Shown: positions 7,540-15,509 of the stretch, in pieces
Layout: each line of letters begins with the position of its first letter
How positions within the stretch are numbered: position 1 is the first letter of the stretch
The notes under the pieces: generated by a model
The model's input: the letters and a program-made list of their open reading frames with translations, nothing else
Told to the model about the DNA's origin: nothing
Databases searched by the model: none
Made by a program: the position numbers and the translations under genes
Source of the DNA: Paenibacillus sp. BSR1-1
Lineage (GTDB): Bacteria > Bacillota > Bacilli > Bacillales > Cytobacillaceae
DNA: 64,000 nt
Direction: 5' to 3'
NCBI RefSeq assembly: GCF_030403775.1
Contig: NZ_JAQMWQ010000016.1
Location: 1 to 64,000, forward strand

Positions 7540-10176
7540 TTGGAAAAGAAAAAGCTTGTGCTGATTGACGGCAATAGTATAGCCTATCGTGCTTTTTTTG
7601 CACTGCCGCTGCTTAATAATGACAAGGGGATCCACACAAATGCGGTATACGGCTTTACAATGATGCTTATGAAAATACTCGAAGATGAAAAGCCTACACA
7701 TATGCTTGTTGCTTTTGATGCCGGTAAAACGACCTTTCGTCATAAAACCTTTGGAGAATATAAAGGCGGAAGACAAAAAACCCCGCCTGAATTATCGGAG
7801 CAATTTCCGTTTATTCGCGAATTGCTCGATGCCTATGGAATTTCGAGGTATGAACTGGAAAATTATGAGGCGGACGATATAATTGGAACGCTTTCGTTGT
7901 CAGCGGAAAAAGATGGCTATGAAGTGAAGGTTATTTCAGGGGACAAGGATTTAACGCAGCTTTCCTCTGCTCAAACTACGGTTGGAATCACACGAAAAGG
8001 GATTACCGATATTGAAGAATACACTCCGGACCACATTGGGGAAAAATATGGACTGACTCCAGAGCAAATTATTGATATGAAGGGATTAATGGGTGATACC
8101 TCCGATAATATTCCTGGTGTTCCAGGGGTTGGAGAAAAGACGGCGATAAAGCTGCTTAAGGAATTTACAACGTTAGAAAATTTGTTAAACTCGATCGATC
8201 AAGTCAGCGGGAACAAATTGAAGGAAAAGCTCGAGGAATTTAAAGACCAGGCCTTGATGAGCAAAGAACTCGCGACGATTGAAAGACAAGCACCGGTTGA
8301 AGTAGACCTAGAAAGCATCCATTACGAGGGTCTTATTCGTGAAAAACTAGTACCTTTCTTTAAAGAATTAGGTTTCAATTCCCTTTTGGATAAACTTGGG
8401 GAGGATACAACCGTAACTGAGGAGAAGGAGCTGGAGGATGTTGAAGTCAATATCCCGTCTGAAATAACGCAAGAGATTTTTGCAGACAACAATTATTTTT
8501 ACGTTGAAATGCTTGATGATAATTATCATTATGCAGATGTAATAGGTTTTTCCATCGTTAATAAAAATGGACACTTTTACTTGCCAACGGAGCTAGCCCT
8601 GCAATCGGAAGCTTTTAAAAATTGGGCTGAGGATGAAAGCAAGAAAAAAACGGTTTATGATGTCAAACGTTCCGAGGTTTCATTAAGGAGGCATGACATC
8701 CATTTAAAAGGAGCCGATTTTGATATTTTGATGGCTTCCTATATCATAAATCCTTCTGAAAACATCGAGGATCTTGCCGCGATTGCGAAACGATATGACT
8801 TACATAATATCCAATCAGATGAATCGTTCTATGGGAAAGGGGCAAAACGTAAAGTTCCGGAAGCTGTCAAGCTTGCGGAACATCTTGTTCGCAAAAGCCT
8901 GGCCATGTCCGATTTGAAAGAAAAATTGGAAGATGAATTAAGAAGCAATGAACAGTATGAATTGTTCACAGAGCTCGAAATGCCATTATCGCTTATTTTA
9001 GCGGATATGGAATCTTGCGGTATCAAAGTAGAGCGGGAACGACTTGAAACGATGGGCAGGGAACTAAATGAACGGTTAATTGATATTGAGGAGAAAATTT
9101 GTGAATTAGCCGGTGAAAAATTTAATATCAATTCAACCAAACAGCTAGGTGTAATTTTATTTGAAAAGCTAGGGCTCTATTCATTTAAGAAAACGAAAAC
9201 GGGCCATTCTACATCCGCAGATGTCTTAGAAAAATTAGCAGGCGATCATGAAATTATTGAGCATATCTTGCTCTACCGGCAATTAGGGAAGCTTCAGTCC
9301 ACCTATATTGAAGGGCTGCTTAAATTTATTAATCCAAAAACTGAAAAGGTACATACACGATATCAACAAACGTTAACGGCAACTGGTCGATTAAGCTCGA
9401 TTGATCCTAATCTGCAAAATATTCCAATCCGACTTGAGGAGGGCCGCAGGATTCGACAGGCGTTTGTTCCGTCTGAACCGGGCTGGGTTATTTTTGCGGC
9501 CGATTATTCACAAATTGAGCTCCGCGTTTTAGCAGATATTGCTGGTGATGAAAAACTGATACAAGCATTTAAAGAAGATCTGGATATCCATACTAAAACA
9601 GCGATGGAGGTCTTCCATGTCGACAAAGATGAGGTCACCTCAAATATGCGACGGCAGGCAAAGGCAGTGAATTTTGGTATTGTCTATGGAATAAGCGACT
9701 ACGGTTTGTCTCAATCGTTAGGAATCACAAGGAAGGAAGCGGGAGAATTTATTGAGCGCTACCTTGAGACCTATCCCGGTGTGAAGGAATACATGGATGA
9801 CATTATCCATTCAGCAAGACAGAAGGGGTATGTTACCACGTTGCTGCATAGAAGAAGATACCTTCCTGAAATAACAGCCCGTAATTTTAATCTTAGAAGT
9901 TTTGCAGAGAGAACAGCGATGAATACACCAATCCAGGGAACTGCTGCAGATATTATAAAAAAAGCAATGATTGATATGGCTGAAGCCTTAAAGGATAAAG
10001 GCTTAAAAACCCGTCTATTACTTCAGGTACACGATGAATTAATTTTTGAAGCGCCTGAGGAGGAAATAGAAATCCTAAAAAGCTTAGTGCCGCTAGTTAT
10101 GGAAAATGCGCTCGAATTAAAAGTACCATTAAAAGTCGATTATGCTTATGGTTCGACTTGGTTTGACGCGAAATAA
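7540..10176 (+). CDS. polA: DNA polymerase I
   Basis: 878 residues from TTG 7540, chosen because AGAGGGTGA (7526-7534) sits at the right distance and the product then begins like other PolA proteins (LVLIDGNSIAYRAFFALPL). Domains: 5'-nuclease with helix-hairpin-helix (about 1-290), a degenerate 3'-5' exonuclease domain (about 300-465) that lacks the catalytic acidic motifs as in other Bacillus Pol I, and family A polymerase (470-878) with DYSQIELR, the O-helix RRQAKAVNFGIVYG and the QVHDELIFE motif. It functions in Okazaki fragment processing and repair. It is followed after 17 nt by mutM, forming a repair unit downstream of phoPR. Confidence 0.97.
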   Translation: MEKKKLVLIDGNSIAYRAFFALPLLNNDKGIHTNAVYGFTMMLMKILEDEKPTHMLVAFDAGKTTFRHKTFGEYKGGRQKTPPELSEQFPFIRELLDAYGISRYELENYEADDIIGTLSLSAEKDGYEVKVISGDKDLTQLSSAQTTVGITRKGITDIEEYTPDHIGEKYGLTPEQIIDMKGLMGDTSDNIPGVPGVGEKTAIKLLKEFTTLENLLNSIDQVSGNKLKEKLEEFKDQALMSKELATIERQAPVEVDLESIHYEGLIREKLVPFFKELGFNSLLDKLGEDTTVTEEKELEDVEVNIPSEITQEIFADNNYFYVEMLDDNYHYADVIGFSIVNKNGHFYLPTELALQSEAFKNWAEDESKKKTVYDVKRSEVSLRRHDIHLKGADFDILMASYIINPSENIEDLAAIAKRYDLHNIQSDESFYGKGAKRKVPEAVKLAEHLVRKSLAMSDLKEKLEDELRSNEQYELFTELEMPLSLILADMESCGIKVERERLETMGRELNERLIDIEEKICELAGEKFNINSTKQLGVILFEKLGLYSFKKTKTGHSTSADVLEKLAGDHEIIEHILLYRQLGKLQSTYIEGLLKFINPKTEKVHTRYQQTLTATGRLSSIDPNLQNIPIRLEEGRRIRQAFVPSEPGWVIFAADYSQIELRVLADIAGDEKLIQAFKEDLDIHTKTAMEVFHVDKDEVTSNMRRQAKAVNFGIVYGISDYGLSQSLGITRKEAGEFIERYLETYPGVKEYMDDIIHSARQKGYVTTLLHRRRYLPEITARNFNLRSFAERTAMNTPIQGTAADIIKKAMIDMAEALKDKGLKTRLLLQVHDELIFEAPEEEIEILKSLVPLVMENALELKVPLKVDYAYGSTWFDAK

Positions 10177-10193
10177 AAAGGGGGCCAAACGAA

Positions 10194-11021
10194 GTGCCAG
10201 AGCTTCCAGAAGTAGAAACAGTCAGGAAAACCTTAAAAAAACTAGTACTCCATAAAACAATCGAAAGCATTTCAGTTTTCTGGCCCAAAATCATAAAGAA
10301 TCCTGTCGAAGTGGAGCAGTTTACCGATGCTCTAAAAGGTGAGACGATTCTGGATGTCGGCAGACGAGGGAAATTTTTAATTCTGTATACGAACCAATTC
10401 GCCATGGTATCCCATTTGCGGATGGAAGGTAAATATGGTCTGCACTCTAAAGAAGAGCCATTTGATAAGCATACACATGTCATTTTTCATTTTACAGATG
10501 GAACGGAATTAAGGTACCGTGATGTTCGCAAATTTGGAACGATGCATCTTTATAAAAAAGGCGAGGAATTTCTCAAGCCGCCGTTAATTGAACTGGGTCC
10601 TGAACCCTTTTCCAAGGAGTTTACAGAAGAGTATTTAGCTGAGAAATTGAAAAAAACGAATCGTAAAATAAAACCGGCTTTATTAGATCAGAAGCTCTTT
10701 GTTGGCCTTGGAAATATCTATGTCGATGAAGCCCTTTTTCGTTCAGGGATCCATCCTGAGAGGATTGCCAGCACGCTAAACAAGAATGAAATATCCATTC
10801 TGCACCGTGAAATTGTTGCGACCTTAAGTGAGGCCGTCAAAAAGGGCGGCAGCACCATTCGATCGTATGTGAATTCTCAAGGTGAAATCGGTATGTTTCA
10901 GCTCGAATTATATGCATACGGACGAAAGGGCGAAGAATGTAAACGATGCGGGACACCCCTGGAAAAAACAACGGTAGGCGGCAGAGGCACCCACTATTGC
11001 CCAAGCTGTCAAAAACTTTAA
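10194..11021 (+). CDS. mutM: Formamidopyrimidine-DNA glycosylase
   Basis: 275 residues from GTG 10194. The mature N-terminus PELPEVETV contains the catalytic Pro and Glu, and GRRGKFLIL supplies the conserved Lys. A helix-two-turn-helix and a C-terminal zinc finger (CKRCG ... CPSC) bind DNA. It excises 8-oxoguanine and other oxidised purines. It lies directly behind polA. Confidence 0.97.
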   Translation: MPELPEVETVRKTLKKLVLHKTIESISVFWPKIIKNPVEVEQFTDALKGETILDVGRRGKFLILYTNQFAMVSHLRMEGKYGLHSKEEPFDKHTHVIFHFTDGTELRYRDVRKFGTMHLYKKGEEFLKPPLIELGPEPFSKEFTEEYLAEKLKKTNRKIKPALLDQKLFVGLGNIYVDEALFRSGIHPERIASTLNKNEISILHREIVATLSEAVKKGGSTIRSYVNSQGEIGMFQLELYAYGRKGEECKRCGTPLEKTTVGGRGTHYCPSCQKL

Positions 11022-11112
11022 GTTTGTAAGAGTGGAGGATAATTGAATAACATCGGATAGGCTCCTGCCATATACTATCTTAGTGATTTTGGAGGAAGGA
11101 GTCCTAGACGTC

Positions 11113-11748
11113 ATGGTTCAGTTGTTCTCACTTCTTATTCTGGCATTTGCCCTTAGCCTTGACAGCTTTAGTGTAGGTTTTACCTATGGACTGAGGAAAA
11201 TGGTAATGCCGTTAAAATCAATTCTTATTATTGCAACATGTTCGGCGGTTTCTTTATTAATTGCCATAACAATCGGACATGGTCTTGAAAGGGTTTTGTC
11301 CCCGAAGATCACCGCAAGCCTGGGAGGCTTCATTCTGATTGCTCTTGGCGCTGGGGTGCTCTATCAATTTTTCCGGCCTGAGAAAGAAAAAGAAGTCCTT
11401 AAACATGAAAAAACTATAGTGAATTTTGAAATACGCTCACTAGGAATAGCCATTAATATTTTGAAAAAACCAATGTCAGCCGACTTTGACCAGTCCGGTA
11501 CCATTACGGGAATAGAAGCGTTAATGCTTGGTTTAGCCCTGTCACTTGACTCTTTTGGAGCAGGCATTGGGGCTGCGATGCTTGGTTTCTCTCCGTTAAT
11601 TTTATCCTTTACCGTAGCAACAATGAGTTCCCTCTTTGTTCTATTTGGGATAAAAAGCGGAACCTTTTTTCATAAATTTGAATGGATTCAAAAGTTTACA
11701 TTCATTCCTGGTATCTTATTAATTATAATTGGAATATGGAAATTATAA
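11113..11748 (+). CDS. ytaF: YtaF-like membrane protein, MntP/LysE-type family
   Basis: 211 residues from ATG 11113, with GGAGGAAGGAG at 11091-11101. This matches the known YtaF length, so an in-frame GTG at 11083 is not used here. It has about six hydrophobic helices in two halves, each with the ALSLDSF(S/G)xG motif (near residues 14-22 and 145-155), typical of the manganese exporter MntP/YtaF family. It has been named a putative sporulation protein; a cation-export role is only inferred. It lies between mutM and coaE in the conserved Bacillus order. Confidence 0.88.
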   Translation: MVQLFSLLILAFALSLDSFSVGFTYGLRKMVMPLKSILIIATCSAVSLLIAITIGHGLERVLSPKITASLGGFILIALGAGVLYQFFRPEKEKEVLKHEKTIVNFEIRSLGIAINILKKPMSADFDQSGTITGIEALMLGLALSLDSFGAGIGAAMLGFSPLILSFTVATMSSLFVLFGIKSGTFFHKFEWIQKFTFIPGILLIIIGIWKL

Positions 11749-11769
11749 GAATCGAGAAAGGAAAAGAGC

Positions 11770-12375
11770 ATGTCACTAATTATCGGTTTAACAGGCGGAA
11801 TTGCCAGTGGAAAAAGTACCGTATCAAATATGTTTAAGGAAATGGATATTACAGTTGTCGATGCAGACGTTGAAGCACGCCTTGCCGTCATGAAGGGAGA
11901 ATCTGCTTACAATCAAATTGTTGAAGAATTTGGTAAGGAGGTTTTGCTTGAGGATGGTGAAATCGATAGGCCGAAATTAGGCTCGATTATTTTTCACCAA
12001 GCTGAAAAAAGAAATCAATTAAATCAAATTGTTCATCCGGAAGTACGGAAAAGAATGAACGCAAAAGTTGAAGATGCTAAAATTCGTAAGGAACAAGTTG
12101 TGGTTCTAGATATTCCATTATTATTTGAAAGCAAGCAAACTTATTTGGTGGAGAAAACCATCCTCGTCTATGTAGACAAACAAACTCAATTAAAGCGATT
12201 AATCGAGCGAAATAATCTTTCAATAGAGGATGCGGAAGCAAGAATCCATTCGCAAATGCCACTCTCTGACAAAGTCAAATTAGCCGATGCCGTAATTGAC
12301 AATAATGGATCAATTGCAGATTCAAAAAAACAGCTCATTGAAATATTAACAAGCTGGGGAATCAATCAGAAATAG
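11770..12375 (+). CDS. coaE: Dephospho-CoA kinase
   Basis: 201 residues. The P-loop GLTGGIASGKS at residues 6-16 and the VVLDIPLLFE strand are diagnostic. It catalyses the last step of coenzyme A synthesis, ATP-dependent phosphorylation of dephospho-CoA. It begins 21 nt after ytaF and ends in a strong terminator. Confidence 0.96.
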   Translation: MSLIIGLTGGIASGKSTVSNMFKEMDITVVDADVEARLAVMKGESAYNQIVEEFGKEVLLEDGEIDRPKLGSIIFHQAEKRNQLNQIVHPEVRKRMNAKVEDAKIRKEQVVVLDIPLLFESKQTYLVEKTILVYVDKQTQLKRLIERNNLSIEDAEARIHSQMPLSDKVKLADAVIDNNGSIADSKKQLIEILTSWGINQK

Positions 12376-12377
12376 AT

Positions 12378-12410
12378 TAAGAAGGAGCCAATCCTTCTTA
12401 TTTTTTTTTT
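12378..12410 (+). terminator. Intrinsic terminator after coaE
   Basis: A 9-bp stem (12378-12386 with 12392-12400, TAAGAAGGA arm) with a 5-nt loop and about ten T residues closes the phoP-coaE gene group. Confidence 0.85.
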
Positions 12411-12433
12411 GAGCTAGACTGTATTAAAAAGCA

Positions 12434-12592
12434 TTGTTGATATTAAAACACTGTTGATTGGAGCGGAAGGCGCGAGACTCCTGCGGGAGTACGGAGCAGG
12501 GGAGACCCCACAGGCGCTTTAGCGCCGAGGAGGCTCCCCGAACCGCCCGCGGAAAGCGAAGCGCCTGGAGCGGAAATCAACAGCAAAGTTTA
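12434..12592. repeat. Dispersed GC-rich intergenic repeat, long copy
   Basis: A block much richer in GC than its surroundings. The core is bounded by CTGTTGATT (12451) and AATCAACAG (ending 12583), with internal palindromes (GCGCTTTAGCGC) and a direct GGAGCGGAA at both ends. A shorter related copy is at 38404-38527 and shares the leading TTGTTGAT, ACACTGTTGATTGGAG and GACTCCTGCGGGAGTACGG segments. It has no coding capacity. It resembles the structured intergenic repeats spread through Bacillaceae genomes. This is the main content of the 358-bp gap between coaE and gapB. Confidence 0.8.
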
Positions 12593-12669
12593 CCTCACCC
12601 TTGGGTTGAAAAGTCAGAATAATAAAACATTAAAAAATCCGCTTTTTATTCATCACAATTAAGTTTAAA

Positions 12670-12713
12670 TATGTTATACTAATTACATCAAGAGATATAA
12701 AAAGTATAACATT
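12670..12713. promoter_or_regulatory. Probable CcpN operator pair and -10 of gapB
   Basis: TATGTTATACT at 12670-12680 matches all 11 positions of the published CcpN consensus TRTGHYATAYW and overlaps the likely -10 (TATACT 12675-12680). A second, inverted site at 12703-12713 matches 10 of 11. In B. subtilis CcpN represses gapB and pckA on glycolytic carbon. The position around -10 and just downstream fits repression. The -35 is poor. Confidence 0.72.
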
Positions 12714-12733
12714 AATGTGGAAGGGGTCATACA

Positions 12734-13765
12734 ATGAAGGCAAGAGTAGCAATTAATGGATTTGGGAGAATCGGAAGGATGGTTTTTAGAAAAGCGATTC
12801 TTGAAAATAAACTTGATATTGTAGCAATCAATGCAAGCTATCCAGCCGAAACGTTAGCTCATTTATTGAAATATGATACGAACCATGGACCTTTCCAAGG
12901 AGAAGTCATTTCATTAGATAATGAATTAATTGTAAATGGAAAAAGAATTAAGTTGCTAAGCAACCGTAATCCTGAAGAACTTCCTTGGAGAGAACTAGGG
13001 ATTGATATTGTTATTGAAGCTACAGGGAAATTTAATGATAGAGAAAAGGCTGCGCTTCATCTAGAAGCAGGAGCAAAAAAAGTAATCTTAACAGCACCAG
13101 GTAAAAATGAGGATGTAACAATCGTTATGGGTGTAAATGATGAAATGCTCGACATCACACAGCATGATATTATTTCAAATGCGTCTTGTACAACAAACTG
13201 CCTTGCACCTGTTGCAAAGGTATTAGATGATAAATTTGGAATTGAAAGCGGTTTGATGACAACCATTCATGCTTATACAAATGATCAAAATAATATTGAT
13301 AACCCGCATAAAGATTTAAGAAGAGCCCGTGGATGCGGACAATCTATCATTCCAACAACAACGGGAGCTGCTAAGGCTTTATCCCTAGTACTGCCTCAGT
13401 TAAAGGGAAAATTGCATGGAATGGCACTAAGAGTTCCGACACCAAATGTATCATTAGTGGACTTAGTGGTTGATTTGAAACAAGATGTAACTGTTGATGA
13501 TATTAATAGAGCGTTTACTGAAGCAGCTGATGGTGCATTAAAAGGCATTTTAGATTTGACAATGGAACCACTAGTATCCGTGGATTTTAATACAAACGAA
13601 CATTCCGCTATCATAGATGGTCTTTCCACCATGGTAATGGGAACAAGAAAAGTAAAAGTACTAGCTTGGTATGATAATGAATGGGGTTATTCTTCACGCG
13701 TAATCGATCTTACACTATACGTGGCAGAGGAAATTGCCAATATATCAAAGGTTAAGGTTGGGTAA
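12734..13765 (+). CDS. gapB: NADP-dependent, gluconeogenic glyceraldehyde-3-phosphate dehydrogenase GapB
   Basis: 343 residues. Rossmann motif INGFGRIGR near the N-terminus; catalytic Cys in SNASCTTNCLAP; C-terminal WYDNEWGYSSR. After the second beta strand the sequence reads INASYPAETLAH in place of the Asp-containing VNDLTD of glycolytic GapA, consistent with NADP use in gluconeogenesis. The ribosome site is GTGGAAGGGG. CcpN-like operators upstream and speD downstream match the B. subtilis gapB-speD neighbourhood, though here a terminator separates the two. Confidence 0.95.
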   Translation: MKARVAINGFGRIGRMVFRKAILENKLDIVAINASYPAETLAHLLKYDTNHGPFQGEVISLDNELIVNGKRIKLLSNRNPEELPWRELGIDIVIEATGKFNDREKAALHLEAGAKKVILTAPGKNEDVTIVMGVNDEMLDITQHDIISNASCTTNCLAPVAKVLDDKFGIESGLMTTIHAYTNDQNNIDNPHKDLRRARGCGQSIIPTTTGAAKALSLVLPQLKGKLHGMALRVPTPNVSLVDLVVDLKQDVTVDDINRAFTEAADGALKGILDLTMEPLVSVDFNTNEHSAIIDGLSTMVMGTRKVKVLAWYDNEWGYSSRVIDLTLYVAEEIANISKVKVG

Positions 13766-13792
13766 AAAAGCTGTCGACTGACAGCTTTTTTT
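13764..13792 (+). terminator. Intrinsic terminator after gapB
   Basis: AAAAAAGCTGTC (13764-13775) pairs with GACAGCTTTTTT (13780-13791) around a 4-nt loop. It begins at the gapB stop codon. Confidence 0.85.
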
Positions 13793-13866
13793 GTTGCCAT
13801 TTTGACTAATTTGAATATCATTACATGGGAATTATTTAATACTTGCAAAAATTTCATTTTGATAGG

Positions 13867-13895
13867 TTGCAAAAAAAATATAAACAAAGTATACT
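13867..13895 (+). promoter_or_regulatory. Sigma-A promoter of the speD leader
   Basis: TTGCAA (13867-13872), a 17-nt spacer and TATACT (13890-13895). Transcription would start near 13902, giving an untranslated leader of about 145 nt before speD. Confidence 0.7.
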
Positions 13896-13901
13896 AGTCA
13901 T

Positions 13902-14046
13902 CGTGAACTTCTTGAAATTGGGAGTGAATAATTACTTAAAGGGTTAGGACCTCTCTGGACTAACTTTCCCCCGTGGTAATTGTTCTGTACCGTCAATAAC
14001 AGAATTTCAAGAACGGATCTGAAAAAGGTTAGAGGGGGAATTGAAT
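13902..14046 (+). ncRNA. Structured 5' leader of speD, possible cis-regulatory RNA
   Basis: The leader can fold as a three-way junction: P1 TTCTTGAAATT (13909-13919) with AATTTCAAGAA (14003-14013), 11 bp perfect; a second arm GAATAATTAC (13926-13935) with 13976-13985, enclosing the hairpin AGGGTTAG (13940-13947)/CTAACTTT (13960-13967); and a third hairpin TTCTGT (13983-13988)/ACAGAA (13999-14004). In addition TTCCCCC (13966-13972) is exactly complementary to GGGGGAA (14034-14040), which contains the speD Shine-Dalgarno, so an alternative fold would block translation. I do not recognise a known riboswitch class; no S-box or T-box motif is present. The pairings are seen; regulation is inferred. 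Confidence 0.6.
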
Positions 14047-14421
14047 ATGGAAACAATGGGACGTCACGTAATCTCTGAATTATGGGGATGCGACTTTGAA
14101 AAACTAAATAATATTGATTTTATTGAACAAACCTTTGTAGAAGCGGCTCTTAAGTCAGGTGCAGAAATTCGTGAAGTAGCTTTTCATAAATTCGCTCCAC
14201 AGGGTGTCAGCGGGGTAGTCATTATTTCTGAATCACATCTAACCATTCACAGCTTCCCTGAGCACGGCTATGCAAGCATTGATGTATATACTTGCGGTGA
14301 TTTAAATCCAAATATTGCAGCGGATTATATTGCTGAGGCGCTAAATGCCGAAACACGCGAGAACATTGAAATTCCACGCGGAATGGGCCCTGTTCAAGTT
14401 AAACAAGCAAGAATTCTTTAA
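14047..14421 (+). CDS. speD: S-adenosylmethionine decarboxylase proenzyme
   Basis: 124 residues from ATG 14047; AGAGGGGG at 14031-14038 is 8 nt upstream, so the in-frame TTG 14041 is rejected. The proenzyme self-cleaves between Glu62 and Ser63 (SESHLTIH) to form the pyruvoyl group; His68 and Cys83 are the other conserved active-site residues, in the same register as the Thermotoga enzyme. It makes decarboxylated SAM for spermidine synthesis. It has its own promoter and structured leader. Confidence 0.97.
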   Translation: METMGRHVISELWGCDFEKLNNIDFIEQTFVEAALKSGAEIREVAFHKFAPQGVSGVVIISESHLTIHSFPEHGYASIDVYTCGDLNPNIAADYIAEALNAETRENIEIPRGMGPVQVKQARIL

Positions 14422-14445
14422 AATTTAAATAAAACAAAAAATGTT

Positions 14446-14474
14446 AGAGGTGTATTCAGTACACCTCTTTTTAT
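14446..14474 (+). terminator. Intrinsic terminator after speD
   Basis: A 9-bp perfect stem AGAGGTGTA (14446-14454)/TACACCTCT (14460-14468) followed by TTTTTAT. Confidence 0.85.
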
Positions 14475-14529
14475 ATTTTGGGTGTAATGTTGTACACTAT
14501 AATAAAAGTGCAATTTGCAGGGGGTTTTT

Positions 14530-14910
14530 ATGGCCAATTTATTTACTCGATTTAAAAGAGAAATTGAAACATCAGAAGGGAACTCTGATGCTTCACTGAA
14601 AACTCATTATTATAAAGCTACTTTTAATCAATTATTTGAATCAGCAGAAAAAATGTTTCGTGAAGACGCTGATTGCCGGATAACGACCGTTTCAAAAGAA
14701 CATGGAGAAATTGCCGTTGAAATCAATAAACCATTTTCCTGCTTCCTTATTGCGACAATCGTTTCGGTAAAACCAATGCACACAGCTGTTGATTTTAATA
14801 TTTCATCTGAGAAATTCTCCTTGCTGGGCATCTATCCAGACTTGAAAAAGCGAATCGACTCTTATTACCAGCGGTTGAATCAATTACATACGACTATAAA
14901 AAACTCTTAA
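14530..14910 (+). CDS. Conserved-looking cytosolic protein of unknown function
   Basis: 126 residues from ATG 14530, preceded by CAGGGGG (14518-14524). It is a soluble alpha/beta-looking protein with no signal peptide, membrane helix or recognised motif; Cys53 lies in a DADCRITTVSKEHGEI segment, and the protein ends with a basic helix. A TATAAT-like -10 occurs at 14498-14503. It sits between speD and nrdR, where B. subtilis has no equivalent gene that I recall. The clear ribosome site and balanced composition support a real gene. No function assigned. Confidence 0.7.
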   Translation: MANLFTRFKREIETSEGNSDASLKTHYYKATFNQLFESAEKMFREDADCRITTVSKEHGEIAVEINKPFSCFLIATIVSVKPMHTAVDFNISSEKFSLLGIYPDLKKRIDSYYQRLNQLHTTIKNS

Positions 14911-14919
14911 TACTTCTAC

Positions 14920-14948
14920 TTGTGAAAAGGTATTCTTTTTTATAAGAT
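14920..14948 (+). promoter_or_regulatory. Likely sigma-A promoter of nrdR-dnaB-dnaI
   Basis: TTGTGA (14920-14925), 17-nt spacer, TAAGAT (14943-14948), about 50 nt upstream of nrdR. Confidence 0.45.
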
Positions 14949-15001
14949 AATAGTAAGGATGTTGAACGGATTTATTGTGTAGAGTTGGAGTTGATTAGCA
15001 A

Positions 15002-15463
15002 ATGAAATGCCCTTCATGTCAAAATTATGGAACTCGTGTGCTTGATTCTCGGCCTGTTGATGAGGGACGTGCGACAAGACGTCGAAGAGAATGCGAAGAA
15101 TGCGGCTATCGCTTTACCACTTTTGAAAAAATCGAAGAAATTCCTTTAATTGTCGTGAAGAAGGAAGGCACAAGGGAAGAATTTAGCCGTGATAAAATAC
15201 TTCGCGGATTGATAAAAGCATGTGAAAAACGTCCGGTTGCCCTAAAGGAATTAGAGGATATTACACATGGAGTGGAAAAGGCACTTCGCAGCCAGGGTGT
15301 TTCAGAAATCAAAAGTGAAGCAATCGGCGAAATGGTCATGGACAGATTGGCGCATGTTGACGAAGTAGCCTATGTCCGCTTTGCTTCGGTTTACCGGCAG
15401 TTTAAGGATATAAATGTTTTTATTGAAGAATTGAAGGAACTAATCAATAAAGAAAAATCTTAA
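15002..15463 (+). CDS. nrdR: Transcriptional repressor NrdR
   Basis: 153 residues. N-terminal zinc ribbon (Cys3, Cys6, Cys31, Cys34; MKCPSC ... CEECG) followed by an ATP-cone domain (about 47-137). It represses ribonucleotide reductase genes in response to dATP/ATP. It leads the dnaB-dnaI operon, as in other Bacillus. I saw no pair of NrdR boxes in this window. Confidence 0.96.
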   Translation: MKCPSCQNYGTRVLDSRPVDEGRATRRRRECEECGYRFTTFEKIEEIPLIVVKKEGTREEFSRDKILRGLIKACEKRPVALKELEDITHGVEKALRSQGVSEIKSEAIGEMVMDRLAHVDEVAYVRFASVYRQFKDINVFIEELKELINKEKS

Positions 15464-15509
15464 GGGAGCTATCGCTCTCTTTTTAAATTGAAGGGAGAGT
15501 TGAATAGGT

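Noticed and set aside
10097-10483. 128-codon minus-strand ORF across polA-mutM
   Set aside because: Antisense shadow of two certain genes with no start context.
12434-12592. Insertion sequence remnant
   Set aside because: No coding capacity or recognisable transposase fragment; the two copies behave like a structured intergenic repeat.
13902-14046. SAM-I (S-box) or T-box riboswitch upstream of speD
   Set aside because: None of the conserved S-box or T-box sequence motifs is present.
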